A stretch of DNA of 64,000 nucleotides from positions 3,844,001 through 3,908,000 of the forward strand of contig NZ_JARZAE010000004.1 of assembly GCF_029892095.1 (NCBI RefSeq). The letters are read 5' to 3'. Numbering within the stretch: position 1 is the first letter of the stretch; every line of letters begins with the position of its first letter. This DNA comes from Kitasatospora sp. MAP12-44 (GTDB lineage: Bacteria; Actinomycetota; Actinomycetes; Streptomycetales; Streptomycetaceae). The notes under the pieces were generated by a model. That model was given only the letters and a program-made list of their open reading frames with translations. It had not been told where the DNA came from and did no database searches. Positions 51,539 to 59,994 of this stretch are shown here, in pieces. The translations under genes were made by a program, and so were the position numbers.

Positions 51539-52821
51539 GCGGCGCTCTCCTTGTCGGCGGGGCGGGCGGTCAGGGCCAGGCCGCCGGTGGCGCCGAGCGC
51601 CCGGACGGCGGCCAGGACGTTCTCGTCGGTGGGCAGGGTGAGGGGCCTGGCATTGAGGGCCGCGACGAGGCCGGCGGTCAGGACGGCCGGGTCGGCCTCC
51701 ACCTCGCAGCCCCGCAGGAACGCCTGCCGGCCGGTGACGAGCAGCCGGTAGGGCGCGATGACGGACACCTTGGCACCGGGGGTGACATGCTCGGGGTCGA
51801 ACGCGGCGGCCGCGTCGATGCGGGCGAGGTCCTCCTCCGACAGCTCCCAGCCGCCGTTGCTCAAAATGGTGTTCCACCGCTGGCGGACGTGCTGCTCAGC
51901 AGCGGCGGCGGCCTGCGTGGCTGCGTTGGTGAGCGTCCGGGTGGTGAGGTCTCCCAGGCGCTCGGCCAGCTGCGCGCCGCCGCCGGTGAGCGCTGCCATC
52001 GCGGAGGGCCGGCCGAGCTCGGTGTCGGGCCCGCTCTCCAGAAGGGAGGCGAACAGGTCGGGCAGGACGAAGTCGCGGACGACGGCCGCATACGGGAGGG
52101 TGTAGAGCGGCACGGCCACGGAGACGGAAAACTGATCCTGCCGGCCGACGTGGAACACACGCTCGGGCAGGAACAGGGCGTCGCCCGGCTCGAGGACGAA
52201 GTGCTCGCCGTGCTCCAGGAGCCACTCGTAGTCGCCGTACAGCGGGTCGCTGCCGCCGGTCAGCTTCTGGTACTCCTCGGCCGGCCAGCAGTAGAAGTCC
52301 TTGACGCCGGGACCGTAGTGGGTGAGGAACGCGTTCTCGTAGCCCTCGTGGACCCCGAACGCGGTGCCGGAGTAGTTGCCGACGAAGGCGACCTGCTCGG
52401 CTCCGCCCGCCGGAACGCCCCACCCTTCCATGAGCGCGCCCAGGAACTCGCCCAGGCCCGCGGCCAGTACCGGGCTGACGGTCTCCAGGTGGTTGAGGAC
52501 CAGGCTGAACCGCTCGGCGCCGGCCAGGCTCTGCATCCACTCGACGAAGCCTCCCTGCAGCCAGGCCGGTGCGCCCAGCACAGTGGCCAGCAGGTCCTCG
52601 CGCAGCTCCTCTCCGACGTAGACCCGGGCGTCCGCCGTGATCGCGGTGCCGGCGGCGTGCGCGCGGCGGATCTGCGCGAAGGCGTCCAGGACGGCCTCGG
52701 CGTTGGCCGCGGAGGCGGGCACGATGCCCTTGAACAGGTACGGCGCCGTCATGTTCTTCGTTGCGGCGGGGAGTTCGTCGGTCCAGAATCCGGGGCCGGG
52801 GGGCCAGGTTCCGCTGCTCAC
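51535..52821 (-). CDS. Cupin/JmjC-like oxygenase family protein
   Basis: This 428-residue protein has a central cupin/JmjC-like core (residues about 150-260): FGVHEGYENAFLTHYGPG, DFYCWPAEEYQKLTG, and LEPGDALFLPERVFHVG. Candidate Fe ligands are the His of VHEG, the following acidic residue and the His of VFHVG. The C-terminal third resembles the winged dimerization part of ribosomal-oxygenase-like enzymes. Likely an Fe(II)/2-oxoglutarate hydroxylase acting on a peptide or amino acid; a non-catalytic role is not excluded. GTG 52821 follows AGGAG by 8 nt. Confidence 0.75.
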   Translation of the reverse strand: MSSGTWPPGPGFWTDELPAATKNMTAPYLFKGIVPASAANAEAVLDAFAQIRRAHAAGTAITADARVYVGEELREDLLATVLGAPAWLQGGFVEWMQSLAGAERFSLVLNHLETVSPVLAAGLGEFLGALMEGWGVPAGGAEQVAFVGNYSGTAFGVHEGYENAFLTHYGPGVKDFYCWPAEEYQKLTGGSDPLYGDYEWLLEHGEHFVLEPGDALFLPERVFHVGRQDQFSVSVAVPLYTLPYAAVVRDFVLPDLFASLLESGPDTELGRPSAMAALTGGGAQLAERLGDLTTRTLTNAATQAAAAAEQHVRQRWNTILSNGGWELSEEDLARIDAAAAFDPEHVTPGAKVSVIAPYRLLVTGRQAFLRGCEVEADPAVLTAGLVAALNARPLTLPTDENVLAAVRALGATGGLALTARPADKESAA

Positions 52822-52908
52822 TGGGTGTCTCCTCACATCGGGGGCCGCGTGGTGCGGCCCCGGGCTGGGCGGGGGTGGATCAGTGGGGTGTGCCGGCTGC
52901 TGGCCGAG

Positions 52909-54042
52909 TCAGCTCAGGTAGTCCTCGCAGCCGCCGTCGCGGACGGTGTCGAGGGTGAAGCAGTGGAAGCCGCCGCCGAACAACCTGCGGTGCCGGTGCC
53001 GGACCGGCACCACGGTGAAGCCGCGCTGCTCCAGGAGTTCGACCAGCTCGGGGTAGAGCGAGTTGACGACCACGGTGTCCGGGCCGATCGACAGGACGTT
53101 GATGTCGATGTACCGCGAGGCGGTCGGGACGACGTACCCGAAGTCGCTGTAGTCCGGCTCGGGCACGGCGGTGCGCGGTGGGTAGATCGCCTCCCATGCC
53201 TGCATCGCCTTGGGCAGATAGCGCAGGTATTCCGGGGAGCGCAGCAGCATCAGGCCCGGGCGCAGCGGGACGACGATGCTGTCGGTGTGGTTGTCCGCCA
53301 TCGCGTCGAGGCGGTGGAAGCGCAGCCGCGGGAAGTTGTCGCACAGCCAGCGGAAGGCGAGTGCGTGGTTGTGGTTGGCGACGTTGACGAGCACGTCGCG
53401 GCCCAGGCGGGTGCACTGCGCCCCGTCGAACACCATCTCCAGGCCCAGGCCGTCGATGGCCTGGGCGCTGTCGCCGTCCATGGCGCGGGAGACGTCGATG
53501 CCCAGTTTGTCGAAGTAGGCGGTGTCGAGGGAGCCGGCGGCGAGCGCGGGCCGGGGCATGCTCAGCCAGTTCGCGCCCTTGGCGTAGTAGTCGTTGAAGA
53601 TCGCCTTGAGGTGGTCGTTCTCGAAGACTCGGCTGCGGATGTGCGGCGCGGTCTCCACGATGGTCGTGCCGAGGATGACCGCGTTGTCGCGCACGTTCAG
53701 CGGCGGGGTCGCGCGGGCGGTCCACGAGGGGGAGGCGATGTCGACGTCCTTGCCCGGCGCCGCGGGCCGCAGGACACGGACCCCGCCGGCGGTCAGCGCG
53801 TCGGCCAGGCCCGCGATGTCCTCGTTGAGCTCGTCGACCAGCTGCTGCGGGATCGGCAGCAGGCCCCGGCCGGTGCCGCCCGCGATGGTCGGGGCGACGT
53901 TCTCGAAGTAGAAGAGGCTCCAGGACGGATCGACGTCGTGCGCCGTGTAGTGCTCGGCGCGGCCGACGACGACCTCGCGCAGCGGCGACCACTCGTCGAA
54001 GCTGCTCACGCCGCCGGTGGCGGTGGTCTTGGTCTGGGTCAT
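52909..54042 (-). CDS. Amidinotransferase (arginine:amine type)
   Basis: This is a 377-residue enzyme resembling StrB-like inosamine-phosphate and glycine amidinotransferases. Motifs are SFDEWSPLREVVVGRAEHY, RDNAVILGT, MADNHTDSIVVPLRPG (His) and the C-terminal GGGFHCFTLDTVRDGG with the catalytic Cys. The family moves an amidino group from arginine to an amine, giving a guanidine. ATG 54042 has a GGAGG site. It lies between desaturase-like and cupin genes. The acceptor is not known; Lys in the repeat peptide or a free amino compound are possible. Confidence 0.92.
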   Translation of the reverse strand: MTQTKTTATGGVSSFDEWSPLREVVVGRAEHYTAHDVDPSWSLFYFENVAPTIAGGTGRGLLPIPQQLVDELNEDIAGLADALTAGGVRVLRPAAPGKDVDIASPSWTARATPPLNVRDNAVILGTTIVETAPHIRSRVFENDHLKAIFNDYYAKGANWLSMPRPALAAGSLDTAYFDKLGIDVSRAMDGDSAQAIDGLGLEMVFDGAQCTRLGRDVLVNVANHNHALAFRWLCDNFPRLRFHRLDAMADNHTDSIVVPLRPGLMLLRSPEYLRYLPKAMQAWEAIYPPRTAVPEPDYSDFGYVVPTASRYIDINVLSIGPDTVVVNSLYPELVELLEQRGFTVVPVRHRHRRLFGGGFHCFTLDTVRDGGCEDYLS

Positions 54043-54152
54043 GGAATGCCGCCTCCTCGGCGGCGGGGCCGGTGCCCCGGTGGGCGGCGCCCGGGCAGGT
54101 CGTGCCGCCCGGGCGGCGCGGTGCCGGCCAGTGGATGGGACGGGAAGGTCGC

Positions 54153-55226
54153 TCAGGCGGCGGCGCGGCTGGTGTCCGTCACCGCGGCCCGGTCCGCCGT
54201 GGTGAGGCGCGCGATGATGTCCTCGATCACGCACGGCACCTCGGGGGTGGAGCGGCGGCGGAAGAAGTACCCCGAACTCCAGGGCACCTCCTGCCACCGG
54301 TCCAGGTGTCGGGCCGCGATGCCGGCGGCTTCCGGGAGCCGCCGCCAGGGGATCTGCGGGCACCAGTGGTGGATCGGGTGGTGCATGTCGTCGAGGTGGC
54401 CGCCCAGCAGGTGCCGGGTGAGCCAGTGCGAGGACCAGCCACGGGTCTGCAGGAGAACGTCCGAGTGCTCGATCAGGCCGGCGTGGTTGCCGAGATCGGT
54501 GATCCAGGTGACGACCGGCCGGACGAACACGAGCGGCACGAACCAGTACAACCCGAGCGCGCCGTCGGCGTCGAAGGGCCAGCACACCGCAGCCACGGTC
54601 GCCCACAGTGCGGCCCGGGCGGCCGGTGCCCGCCAGCTCTCCTGAGGTGCCTTGGTGAGCAGGACCCGCAGCGCCGCCTTCGGCAGCCGCCACACGGCGC
54701 CCCGCACGATCACCCGAAGAACGAAGGAGCGCCTGCTCGGTGCCGGCCCGGCCGCGCGGATGTCGCCCGCCCGGTAGGACTGGAACATCGGGTCCTCGTC
54801 CGACCCCAAGCGCGCGTGGTGCACCGCGTGGGTGACCCGGTAGGGCCGCAGGCCCTCCCCGAGCATCCCGGTCAGCAGGTGCCCGACCAGCCGGTTGCCC
54901 CGGCGGGTGGCCAGCAGCTTCGAGTGCACGCACTCGTGTGCCAGGTTCGACAAGTGCCGCTGCCGGACCCCGATATAGAGGACGGCCAGCGCCGGACCCA
55001 GGACATGCCCGATCAGACTGCCGAGCACCGCCGCGACCACGATCGCGGCGACGTCCTGGCAGACGTCGAACAGCCCGACCGTCGGGCGGCCGCACAGCTG
55101 CTCCAGCTCCCCGATCAGCTCCGGCCCCAGAGCCCTCCGAACGGGCCCGGACGCGCCGGTCCCGTTACGCGACCGGCCCTGAACTACTGCGCGCCGACGC
55201 GCTGAACGCAGGGCGGGGCTGCCCAT
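54153..55226 (-). CDS. Membrane fatty-acid-desaturase-like enzyme
   Basis: This is a 357-residue membrane protein with three histidine boxes of the non-heme diiron desaturase/hydroxylase family: HECVH near residue 95, HAVHHARLG near 130 and HHPIHHW near 295. Hydrophobic pairs lie between them. Such enzymes desaturate or hydroxylate lipids, but relatives act on amino-acid or peptide-derived compounds. The ATG at 55226 is chosen for GGAGG at 5 nt; a GTG/ATG pair at 55259-55262 has no site. Second gene of the operon after the repeat peptide. Confidence 0.88.
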   Translation of the reverse strand: MGSPALRSARRRAVVQGRSRNGTGASGPVRRALGPELIGELEQLCGRPTVGLFDVCQDVAAIVVAAVLGSLIGHVLGPALAVLYIGVRQRHLSNLAHECVHSKLLATRRGNRLVGHLLTGMLGEGLRPYRVTHAVHHARLGSDEDPMFQSYRAGDIRAAGPAPSRRSFVLRVIVRGAVWRLPKAALRVLLTKAPQESWRAPAARAALWATVAAVCWPFDADGALGLYWFVPLVFVRPVVTWITDLGNHAGLIEHSDVLLQTRGWSSHWLTRHLLGGHLDDMHHPIHHWCPQIPWRRLPEAAGIAARHLDRWQEVPWSSGYFFRRRSTPEVPCVIEDIIARLTTADRAAVTDTSRAAA

Positions 55227-55362
55227 CAGATCCTCCGAGCCGACTCTCAAAGCGGACATCACGAAAAGGTGGTGAGCACTGCTCCCCGCTCCGGCGCGCC
55301 GGGTACCCGCTCAACGAGCGGCGGACACCCGGACGCACCGAAGCGAAGACGAGCGGTCAGGA

Positions 55363-55584
55363 TCAGGCGGCGGCGAGCACGCCCGGCCGCATGCCGAGCT
55401 TCGCGGCACCCGGGCGCATGCCGAGCTTCACGCCGCCCGGCCGCATGCCGAACTTGGCGACGACGGCCCCGGGCCGCATGCCGAGCTTCGCGGCGCCCGG
55501 CCGCATGCCGAGCTTCGCGGCGCCCGGCCGCATGCCGAGCTTCGCGGCGCCGGGCCGCATGCCGTACTTCAGAGAGGTAGCCAC
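55363..55584 (-). CDS. Repeat peptide: seven GMRPG cores (candidate multi-core precursor)
   Basis: This 73-residue product starts with MATSLK and then has seven copies of a nine-residue unit of the type L-G-M-R-P-G-A-A-K (first Y, one F in place of L; one copy has two extra residues, VV), ending VLAAA. Copies start at residues 7, 16, 25, 34, 45, 54 and 63. GTG 55584 has AAGGGAG 6 nt before. Each core ends with Lys, a natural cleavage point, and there is almost no leader. It is the first gene of the leftward operon of oxygenases and guanidine enzymes. The opposite strand is also open here, but lacks a start after a ribosome site. Confidence 0.75.
   Translation of the reverse strand: MATSLKYGMRPGAAKLGMRPGAAKLGMRPGAAKLGMRPGAVVAKFGMRPGGVKLGMRPGAAKLGMRPGVLAAA
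55381..55566. repeat. 27-bp tandem repeats encoding the GMRPG cores
   Basis: Seven near-identical 27-bp units, one extended by 6 bp, make up the peptide gene. Copies differ mostly at synonymous positions (CGG/CGC, CCG/CCC, GGC/GGT), which suggests expansion by recombination with purifying selection on the peptide. Confidence 0.85.
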
Positions 55585-56064
55585 AGCGGTACTCCCTTCA
55601 GCCGCGGGGATCCCGCGGCGTCCGTAGGTGATGAAGGTGATTGCGAGCCGGCAAATGTCAACGGTTCGCAGAAGCCGGCCAGGCGCCGCGTACGCCATGA
55701 AGACAGCCGCAGCCGAAGCTACGAGCCGCCCCCGGTGAGGCATCCACGTGACCGTCGCGCCGGGTGGCTGTGCCATCACGCTAGGGCGCCGCCGAACGTC
55801 CGGCAATGCCTTCTGACGTTGCGTCAAGTGCGTCGGGCCGTTGCGCCGCCGTTGCGCCCATATGCCCAGTGACCTGCGCAGACGCCGATGCAACTCTCCG
55901 ATTCGGGCCACCACGACACGCCGCACGGCGGATCTGGGCGCCGGCGGCCTTCTACTGGCCAGCGCCGACGGCTAACTTGAGGCCCGCCGACGGGCCCGGG
56001 GCCGCCGGCACCCGCGCGCTTCCGACCAACCTTGGTTTCGCAGAAGAGAGTTGAGGAAGACTCC
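55585..56064. promoter_or_regulatory. 480-bp divergent control region of the peptide cluster
   Basis: No gene is supported between the repeat peptide and the synthetase-like gene. The region contains the 13-bp palindrome TGACGTTGCGTCA (55814-55826) and two nearby CCGTTGCGCC/CCGTTGCGCCC copies (about 55838-55860), a probable regulator site set between two divergent promoters. No confident -35/-10 pair could be assigned. Confidence 0.5.
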
Positions 56065-56955
56065 ATGCCCGCACTGAGCGACCCGATCGGCCAGAAGTCA
56101 CACGTCCTGTTCAGCCTGCGCGACACGCTGCGCGACGAAGGCTTCATCGAGCTGGTCACCCCCGTCGCGCGCCGCGCCGACCTCGGAGCTGGGCGCCGCG
56201 TAACGGCCGACCTGGACGGCGGCCGCTTCCTGCGCGCGATGATCGGACCGGCTCTGCGCGTGACCCTCAGCCCGGACCGCAAGAAGGTGTTCGAGATCGG
56301 GCCCTGCTTCCGGCCGGAGAAGCCGGACGACCTCCACGCGAGCGAGTTCACGATGCTCGACCTGTACGCGGCCGACCAGAGCTTCGAGGGCCTGATCGAA
56401 CTGGCCTGGCGCCTGGTGGGCCCGCACCTGCCCTACACGCCGGTGCGGGTGTCCGTGGCGGACCACATCCGCGACGCCTTCGGCGTCGACCTGCACCACG
56501 AGCCGATCGGGGACCTGCCGCAGCGGATGGCCGCCCGTCTGGGCGCCGGACCGGACGTGCCGTTCCAGGACGTCCTCGGGCAGTACATCGAACGGGAGTT
56601 GGAGACGAGTAGCACCGGCGCCGCGGTGTTCTTGACCGAGTACCCGCTCGGCGGGGACGAGCCGTGCGCGCGTCTGGCCCCCGGCACCGCCGCCGTCCTG
56701 GAGCGGTTCGAGCTCATCGTCGACGGCATCGAGGTCGTCCACGGCTACGCGGACGAGCGCGACCAGGTCGCGTTCGCCGAGCGTGCCAAGGCGGTGGGCC
56801 TCTACGACGACGAGCAGCGATTGGCGTGGGAGGCGATCGACGCGGGCCTGGTGCCGGCCGCAACCAGCGGACTGGGCATCGGCATCGAGCGGCTGTGCGC
56901 GGCCGCAGCTGGCATCCGCGGCATCCGCCCGTTCCTGCAGTCCCCCCGGTTCTGA
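56065..56955 (+). CDS. Stand-alone class II aminoacyl-tRNA-synthetase-like protein (LysRS/EpmA type)
   Basis: This 296-residue protein is a catalytic core of class IIb synthetases. Motif 2 reads FEIGPCFRPEKPDDLHASEF, and motif 3 reads SGLGIGIERLCAAAAG, with the conserved Arg residues in FRPE and GIERL. The OB-fold tRNA-binding domain of LysRS is missing, as in EpmA/GenX, which attaches lysine to a protein, and in AsnA. It probably activates an amino acid as adenylate and transfers it to a non-tRNA acceptor. ATG 56065 has GAGGAAG. First gene on the right of the control region. Confidence 0.85.
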   Translation: MPALSDPIGQKSHVLFSLRDTLRDEGFIELVTPVARRADLGAGRRVTADLDGGRFLRAMIGPALRVTLSPDRKKVFEIGPCFRPEKPDDLHASEFTMLDLYAADQSFEGLIELAWRLVGPHLPYTPVRVSVADHIRDAFGVDLHHEPIGDLPQRMAARLGAGPDVPFQDVLGQYIERELETSSTGAAVFLTEYPLGGDEPCARLAPGTAAVLERFELIVDGIEVVHGYADERDQVAFAERAKAVGLYDDEQRLAWEAIDAGLVPAATSGLGIGIERLCAAAAGIRGIRPFLQSPRF

Positions 56956-56985
56956 GCCCCGGCCGATTCACGAGGAGGACGCACG

Positions 56986-57828
56986 ATGGATCTCCCAATC
57001 AGCCCGCTGGCCGCCAGCTTCGGCGCCACGGTGGACCTCGACCTGGCCCGAAGCCGCGAGCCTTCACTGGCGGCAGCCCTGACCGGTGCTCTTCACCGCC
57101 ACCGGCTGCTGGTCTTCCCCGGCCAGCACCTCAACCACGCCGACCTCCTCGCCGCGAGCGCCCACTTCGGACCGGTCGACGCCGACACCGACCGCCGCTA
57201 CGCCGTCGGCGGCTTCACCGGGATCACGGTGGTGTCGAACATCGCCGAGGACGGGGTGCGCGTCGGTATCTACGACGGCGACAACGAGGAGGAGTGGCAT
57301 GCCGACAACTCCTTCAAGCCGGAGCTGAACCGGGCGACGCTCCTGTACTCGGTCATCACACCCGAGCGCGGAGGCGAGACGCGGTTCGCCGACGCCACCC
57401 GTGCCTACGCCGACCTGCCCGCGGATCTGAGGGCGCGCATCGAGCGGCTGCGGGCCGTCCACTCGATCCAGCAACTCGGGGCCCGCCAGGCCCAGGCCGC
57501 CGGCGGCCATTCCTCCGCCCAGGCCGGCACGCTCACCGACCGGGCCGAGGTCGAGCACCCGCTCGCGCCTGCCCATCCGGTCACCGGCGCCCGCTCGCTC
57601 CTGGTCGGCTCCATGGTCGTCAGGCACGTCGTCGGCCTGGCCGAGGAGGAGAGCAGCCGACTGCTGGCCGAGCTGCTGGCGCACGCCACCAGCTCGCCCT
57701 ACGTCCACACCCACCGCTGGTCGACGGGCGACCTGGTCGTCTGGGACAACCACGCCCTCCTGCACACCGCGTCCCCGTGCGACAGCGCCCGCCACCAGCG
57801 GCTGCTGCTGCGCACCGCCGTCCGCTAG
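56986..57828 (+). CDS. TauD/TfdA-type Fe(II)/2-oxoglutarate dioxygenase
   Basis: This is a 280-residue dioxygenase of the TauD superfamily. The HxD pair lies in EEWHADNSF (about residue 105), the distal His in DNHALLHTASPC, and the 2-oxoglutarate Arg in RHQRLLLRTA. The N-terminus (SPLAASFGATVDLDLARSRE) is typical. It hydroxylates or desaturates a small or carrier-bound substrate. ATG 56986 follows GAGGAGG. It is 30 nt after the synthetase-like gene, so both are co-transcribed. Confidence 0.9.
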   Translation: MDLPISPLAASFGATVDLDLARSREPSLAAALTGALHRHRLLVFPGQHLNHADLLAASAHFGPVDADTDRRYAVGGFTGITVVSNIAEDGVRVGIYDGDNEEEWHADNSFKPELNRATLLYSVITPERGGETRFADATRAYADLPADLRARIERLRAVHSIQQLGARQAQAAGGHSSAQAGTLTDRAEVEHPLAPAHPVTGARSLLVGSMVVRHVVGLAEEESSRLLAELLAHATSSPYVHTHRWSTGDLVVWDNHALLHTASPCDSARHQRLLLRTAVR

Positions 57829-57912
57829 CCGACACGCCGCCCCGGTACCCCTGACGGGGGAATCCCCGCACAAACGGCCGGATCGGCGGCCGAGAGTCAT
57901 TAAGGTGTCGCC

Positions 57913-59040
57913 ATGACCGCGCAAGTACCGCTCAAGGAACGGGCGTTGAACGACGAACGGATCGCCCGGATCGGCCGGGAGGTGCAGGCCGTCCTGCCCG
58001 CGTTCGACGCGGACGCCTTCACCGCCGACGTGATGTCCGACCTTCCGCGACTAGAGTTGAAGGCGCGGATCGCCCGCACCGCGCGCGGCCTGCACGAGCA
58101 CCTGCCGGTCACCGGCCCCGCCGCGCTGGACGCGCTGGTGCACTCCCTGCCGTCCTCCCCGCAGGCCGCCGGCGTCACGAACGACTTCGGCTTTCACATC
58201 TACTCACCGCACTCCTCGTACGTCGCCCGGTACCACCGCACCACCGAGGACCTGGACCAGGCGCTCGAGGCGCTTCGCGCCTTCACCCGGTACTTCTCCT
58301 CCGAGGACGCCGCCAGGTACTTCCTGAACGACTTCCCCGAGCAGACGATGGCCGCCGTCGAGAAGTGGACCGTTGACGACGACTACCGGGTGCGCCGCCT
58401 GGCCAGCGAGTCCACCCGCCCCATGCTCCCCGGGTCACCGCGCATCACCCTTCCCGTCGGCACGGCCCTGCCCATCCTCGACCGGCTGTACGGCGACACC
58501 AGCCACTTCGTCACCACGTCGGTCGCCAACCACCTGCGCGACATCTCCCGCAGCGAACCGGATCTCGCCCTGGCCACCCTGACCAGGTGGAAGACCGAAG
58601 GGGCGGCCACCGACAAGGAGTTCGCCTTCATCGCGCGCGAGGCGCTGAAGGCCAAGCTCAAGGAGGGCTGGCCGGCCGGGTACGGATTCCTCGGCTACGC
58701 CGCTGACGCCCCCGTCGCCGTGAGCTCCGTCCGGCTCGAACACACGGAGCTCCGCGACGGCGACGCCCTCAGCTTCACGGCCGATCTCACCGCCACCACC
58801 ACCGTCGAAGTGAACGTCATGTACGTCATCTCCAGCACCACCAGCACGGGCAAGCCCAGGCAGAAGGTGTACGCACTGAAGAAGGGCACCGCGACGCCCG
58901 ACCAGCCCATGACCCTGGCCAAGACCCACCGGCTCCGCTCGACCGCCACCACCGCGCTCACCCCAGGGGCCTACCAGCTCGCGATCCAGGTCAACGGGCA
59001 CCGGTTCGACCACGCGGAGTTCCGGGTCGTCGAGCGGTGA
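57913..59040 (+). CDS. DNA alkylation repair (AlkC/AlkD-like HEAT) protein
   Basis: This 375-residue protein has HEAT-like helical repeats (FTRYFSSEDAARYFLNDFPE, VDDDYRVRRLASESTRPMLP, HFVTTSVANHLRDISRSEPD) as in AlkC/AlkD DNA glycosylases, which remove alkylated purines without base flipping. A C-terminal beta domain (VNVMYVISSTTSTGKPRQKV) is additional and is found in AlkC. In this cluster it may protect against an alkylating product, or be unrelated. ATG 57913 has AAGGTG. The gene follows TauD by 84 nt. Confidence 0.85.
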   Translation: MTAQVPLKERALNDERIARIGREVQAVLPAFDADAFTADVMSDLPRLELKARIARTARGLHEHLPVTGPAALDALVHSLPSSPQAAGVTNDFGFHIYSPHSSYVARYHRTTEDLDQALEALRAFTRYFSSEDAARYFLNDFPEQTMAAVEKWTVDDDYRVRRLASESTRPMLPGSPRITLPVGTALPILDRLYGDTSHFVTTSVANHLRDISRSEPDLALATLTRWKTEGAATDKEFAFIAREALKAKLKEGWPAGYGFLGYAADAPVAVSSVRLEHTELRDGDALSFTADLTATTTVEVNVMYVISSTTSTGKPRQKVYALKKGTATPDQPMTLAKTHRLRSTATTALTPGAYQLAIQVNGHRFDHAEFRVVER

Positions 59041-59252
59041 GCGCGTAGGCGGCAGTCCGCCGTCCACGCCCTAGCGGCGAGCGACACCCTCCAGCGCCTG
59101 CACCGGGCAGTGCCACCAGGAGGCGGACTCACGCCTGAAGCGCTGATCAAGCGTCAAGCCTGTTCCCGGGAGGGAGCGTCAGCGCCTTCTGCGATGGTGA
59201 CCCACAGCGCTCGCACGAGTGCCGATCGTTACAACGAGAGGGAGTTGTGTTC

Positions 59253-59810
59253 GTGGAACCAGGTCTTGAGATCGCCGAGTCCCCCGCACCGAGCAGCCTG
59301 CGGTCCGACGCCGACAGCAAGGCGGAACGCATGGACGCCGGGCGCCACTCCAACATCATCGGCGTGCACCTCGTCCTCTGCGACGACACGAGCATCCTCC
59401 TGGGCCGCCGTCTCAACACGACGTTCGCTCAGGGCCAATACCATCTTCCCGCCGGACACTTGGAAGCGAAGCCGGGGGAATCGGTGACCGCTTGCGCCGT
59501 GCGCGAGGCGGCTGAGGAACTCGGCATCACCATCGACCCCACCGACCTGGAACTGGCACACGTCCTGCACCTGCACGACCTGGTCGACGGCCGCGATCGG
59601 CTGGGGGTCTTCTTCACCGTCCGCACCTGGGCCGGTCAGATCCGCGCGGCCGAGCCGCACAAGTGCGCGGGCTGGGAGTGGCATCCCATCGACCGGCTCC
59701 CCGACCCGCTGGTCGACTACACCCGGGCCGCGCTGGTCGCGATCCGTGCCGGCGTGCCGTACAGCGAGATGGGTTGGCCCGTCCCCGACGGCGGCGAGCG
59801 CGTGTCCTGA
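59253..59810 (+). CDS. Nudix hydrolase
   Basis: This is a 185-residue Nudix protein with the box GHLEAKPGESVTACAVREAA followed by EELGI; two extra residues (KP) lie in the usual Gx5E spacing. Catalytic Glu residues (REAAEEL) are intact, unlike those of the Nudix-like gene at 42.6 kb. Substrate unknown; the family hydrolyses nucleoside diphosphate derivatives. GTG 59253 has GGGAG 8 nt upstream (59247 would be too close). Followed by about 185 nt without a clear gene. Confidence 0.85.
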   Translation: MEPGLEIAESPAPSSLRSDADSKAERMDAGRHSNIIGVHLVLCDDTSILLGRRLNTTFAQGQYHLPAGHLEAKPGESVTACAVREAAEELGITIDPTDLELAHVLHLHDLVDGRDRLGVFFTVRTWAGQIRAAEPHKCAGWEWHPIDRLPDPLVDYTRAALVAIRAGVPYSEMGWPVPDGGERVS

Positions 59811-59994
59811 TCGACCCCAGCGGGCAGCGTTTCAGCCCGGACCTCTGGAGGTGCGAGTTCGCCGCGCGGCGGGGCGTGCCGACCGCCGCCCGGCCATGCC
59901 CTGGCGCGCGCCGACCTGGATGCGGTGCGCAGCGCTATCCCGGCCCACATCGTGCGTCCCTGACCATCGCCACATCCACCGACGGGAGACCGGG
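59811..59994 (+). other. Gap with fragments of a former reading frame
   Basis: Two partial frames look coding-like here: one reading LIDPSGQRFSPDLWRCEFAA at its left, and one reading HALARADLDAVRSAIPAHIV with a stop at its right. They would join by a frameshift, but no start codon with a ribosome site is present. A degraded gene or chance; nothing else is seen. Confidence 0.3.

Noticed and set aside
54938..55627. Rightward frame with PGRMPSFAA repeats opposite the GMRPG peptide
   Set aside because: It begins inside the antisense of the desaturase gene and has no start codon with a ribosome site near the repeats; the leftward frame has both. The ambiguity is noted because both strands are open.
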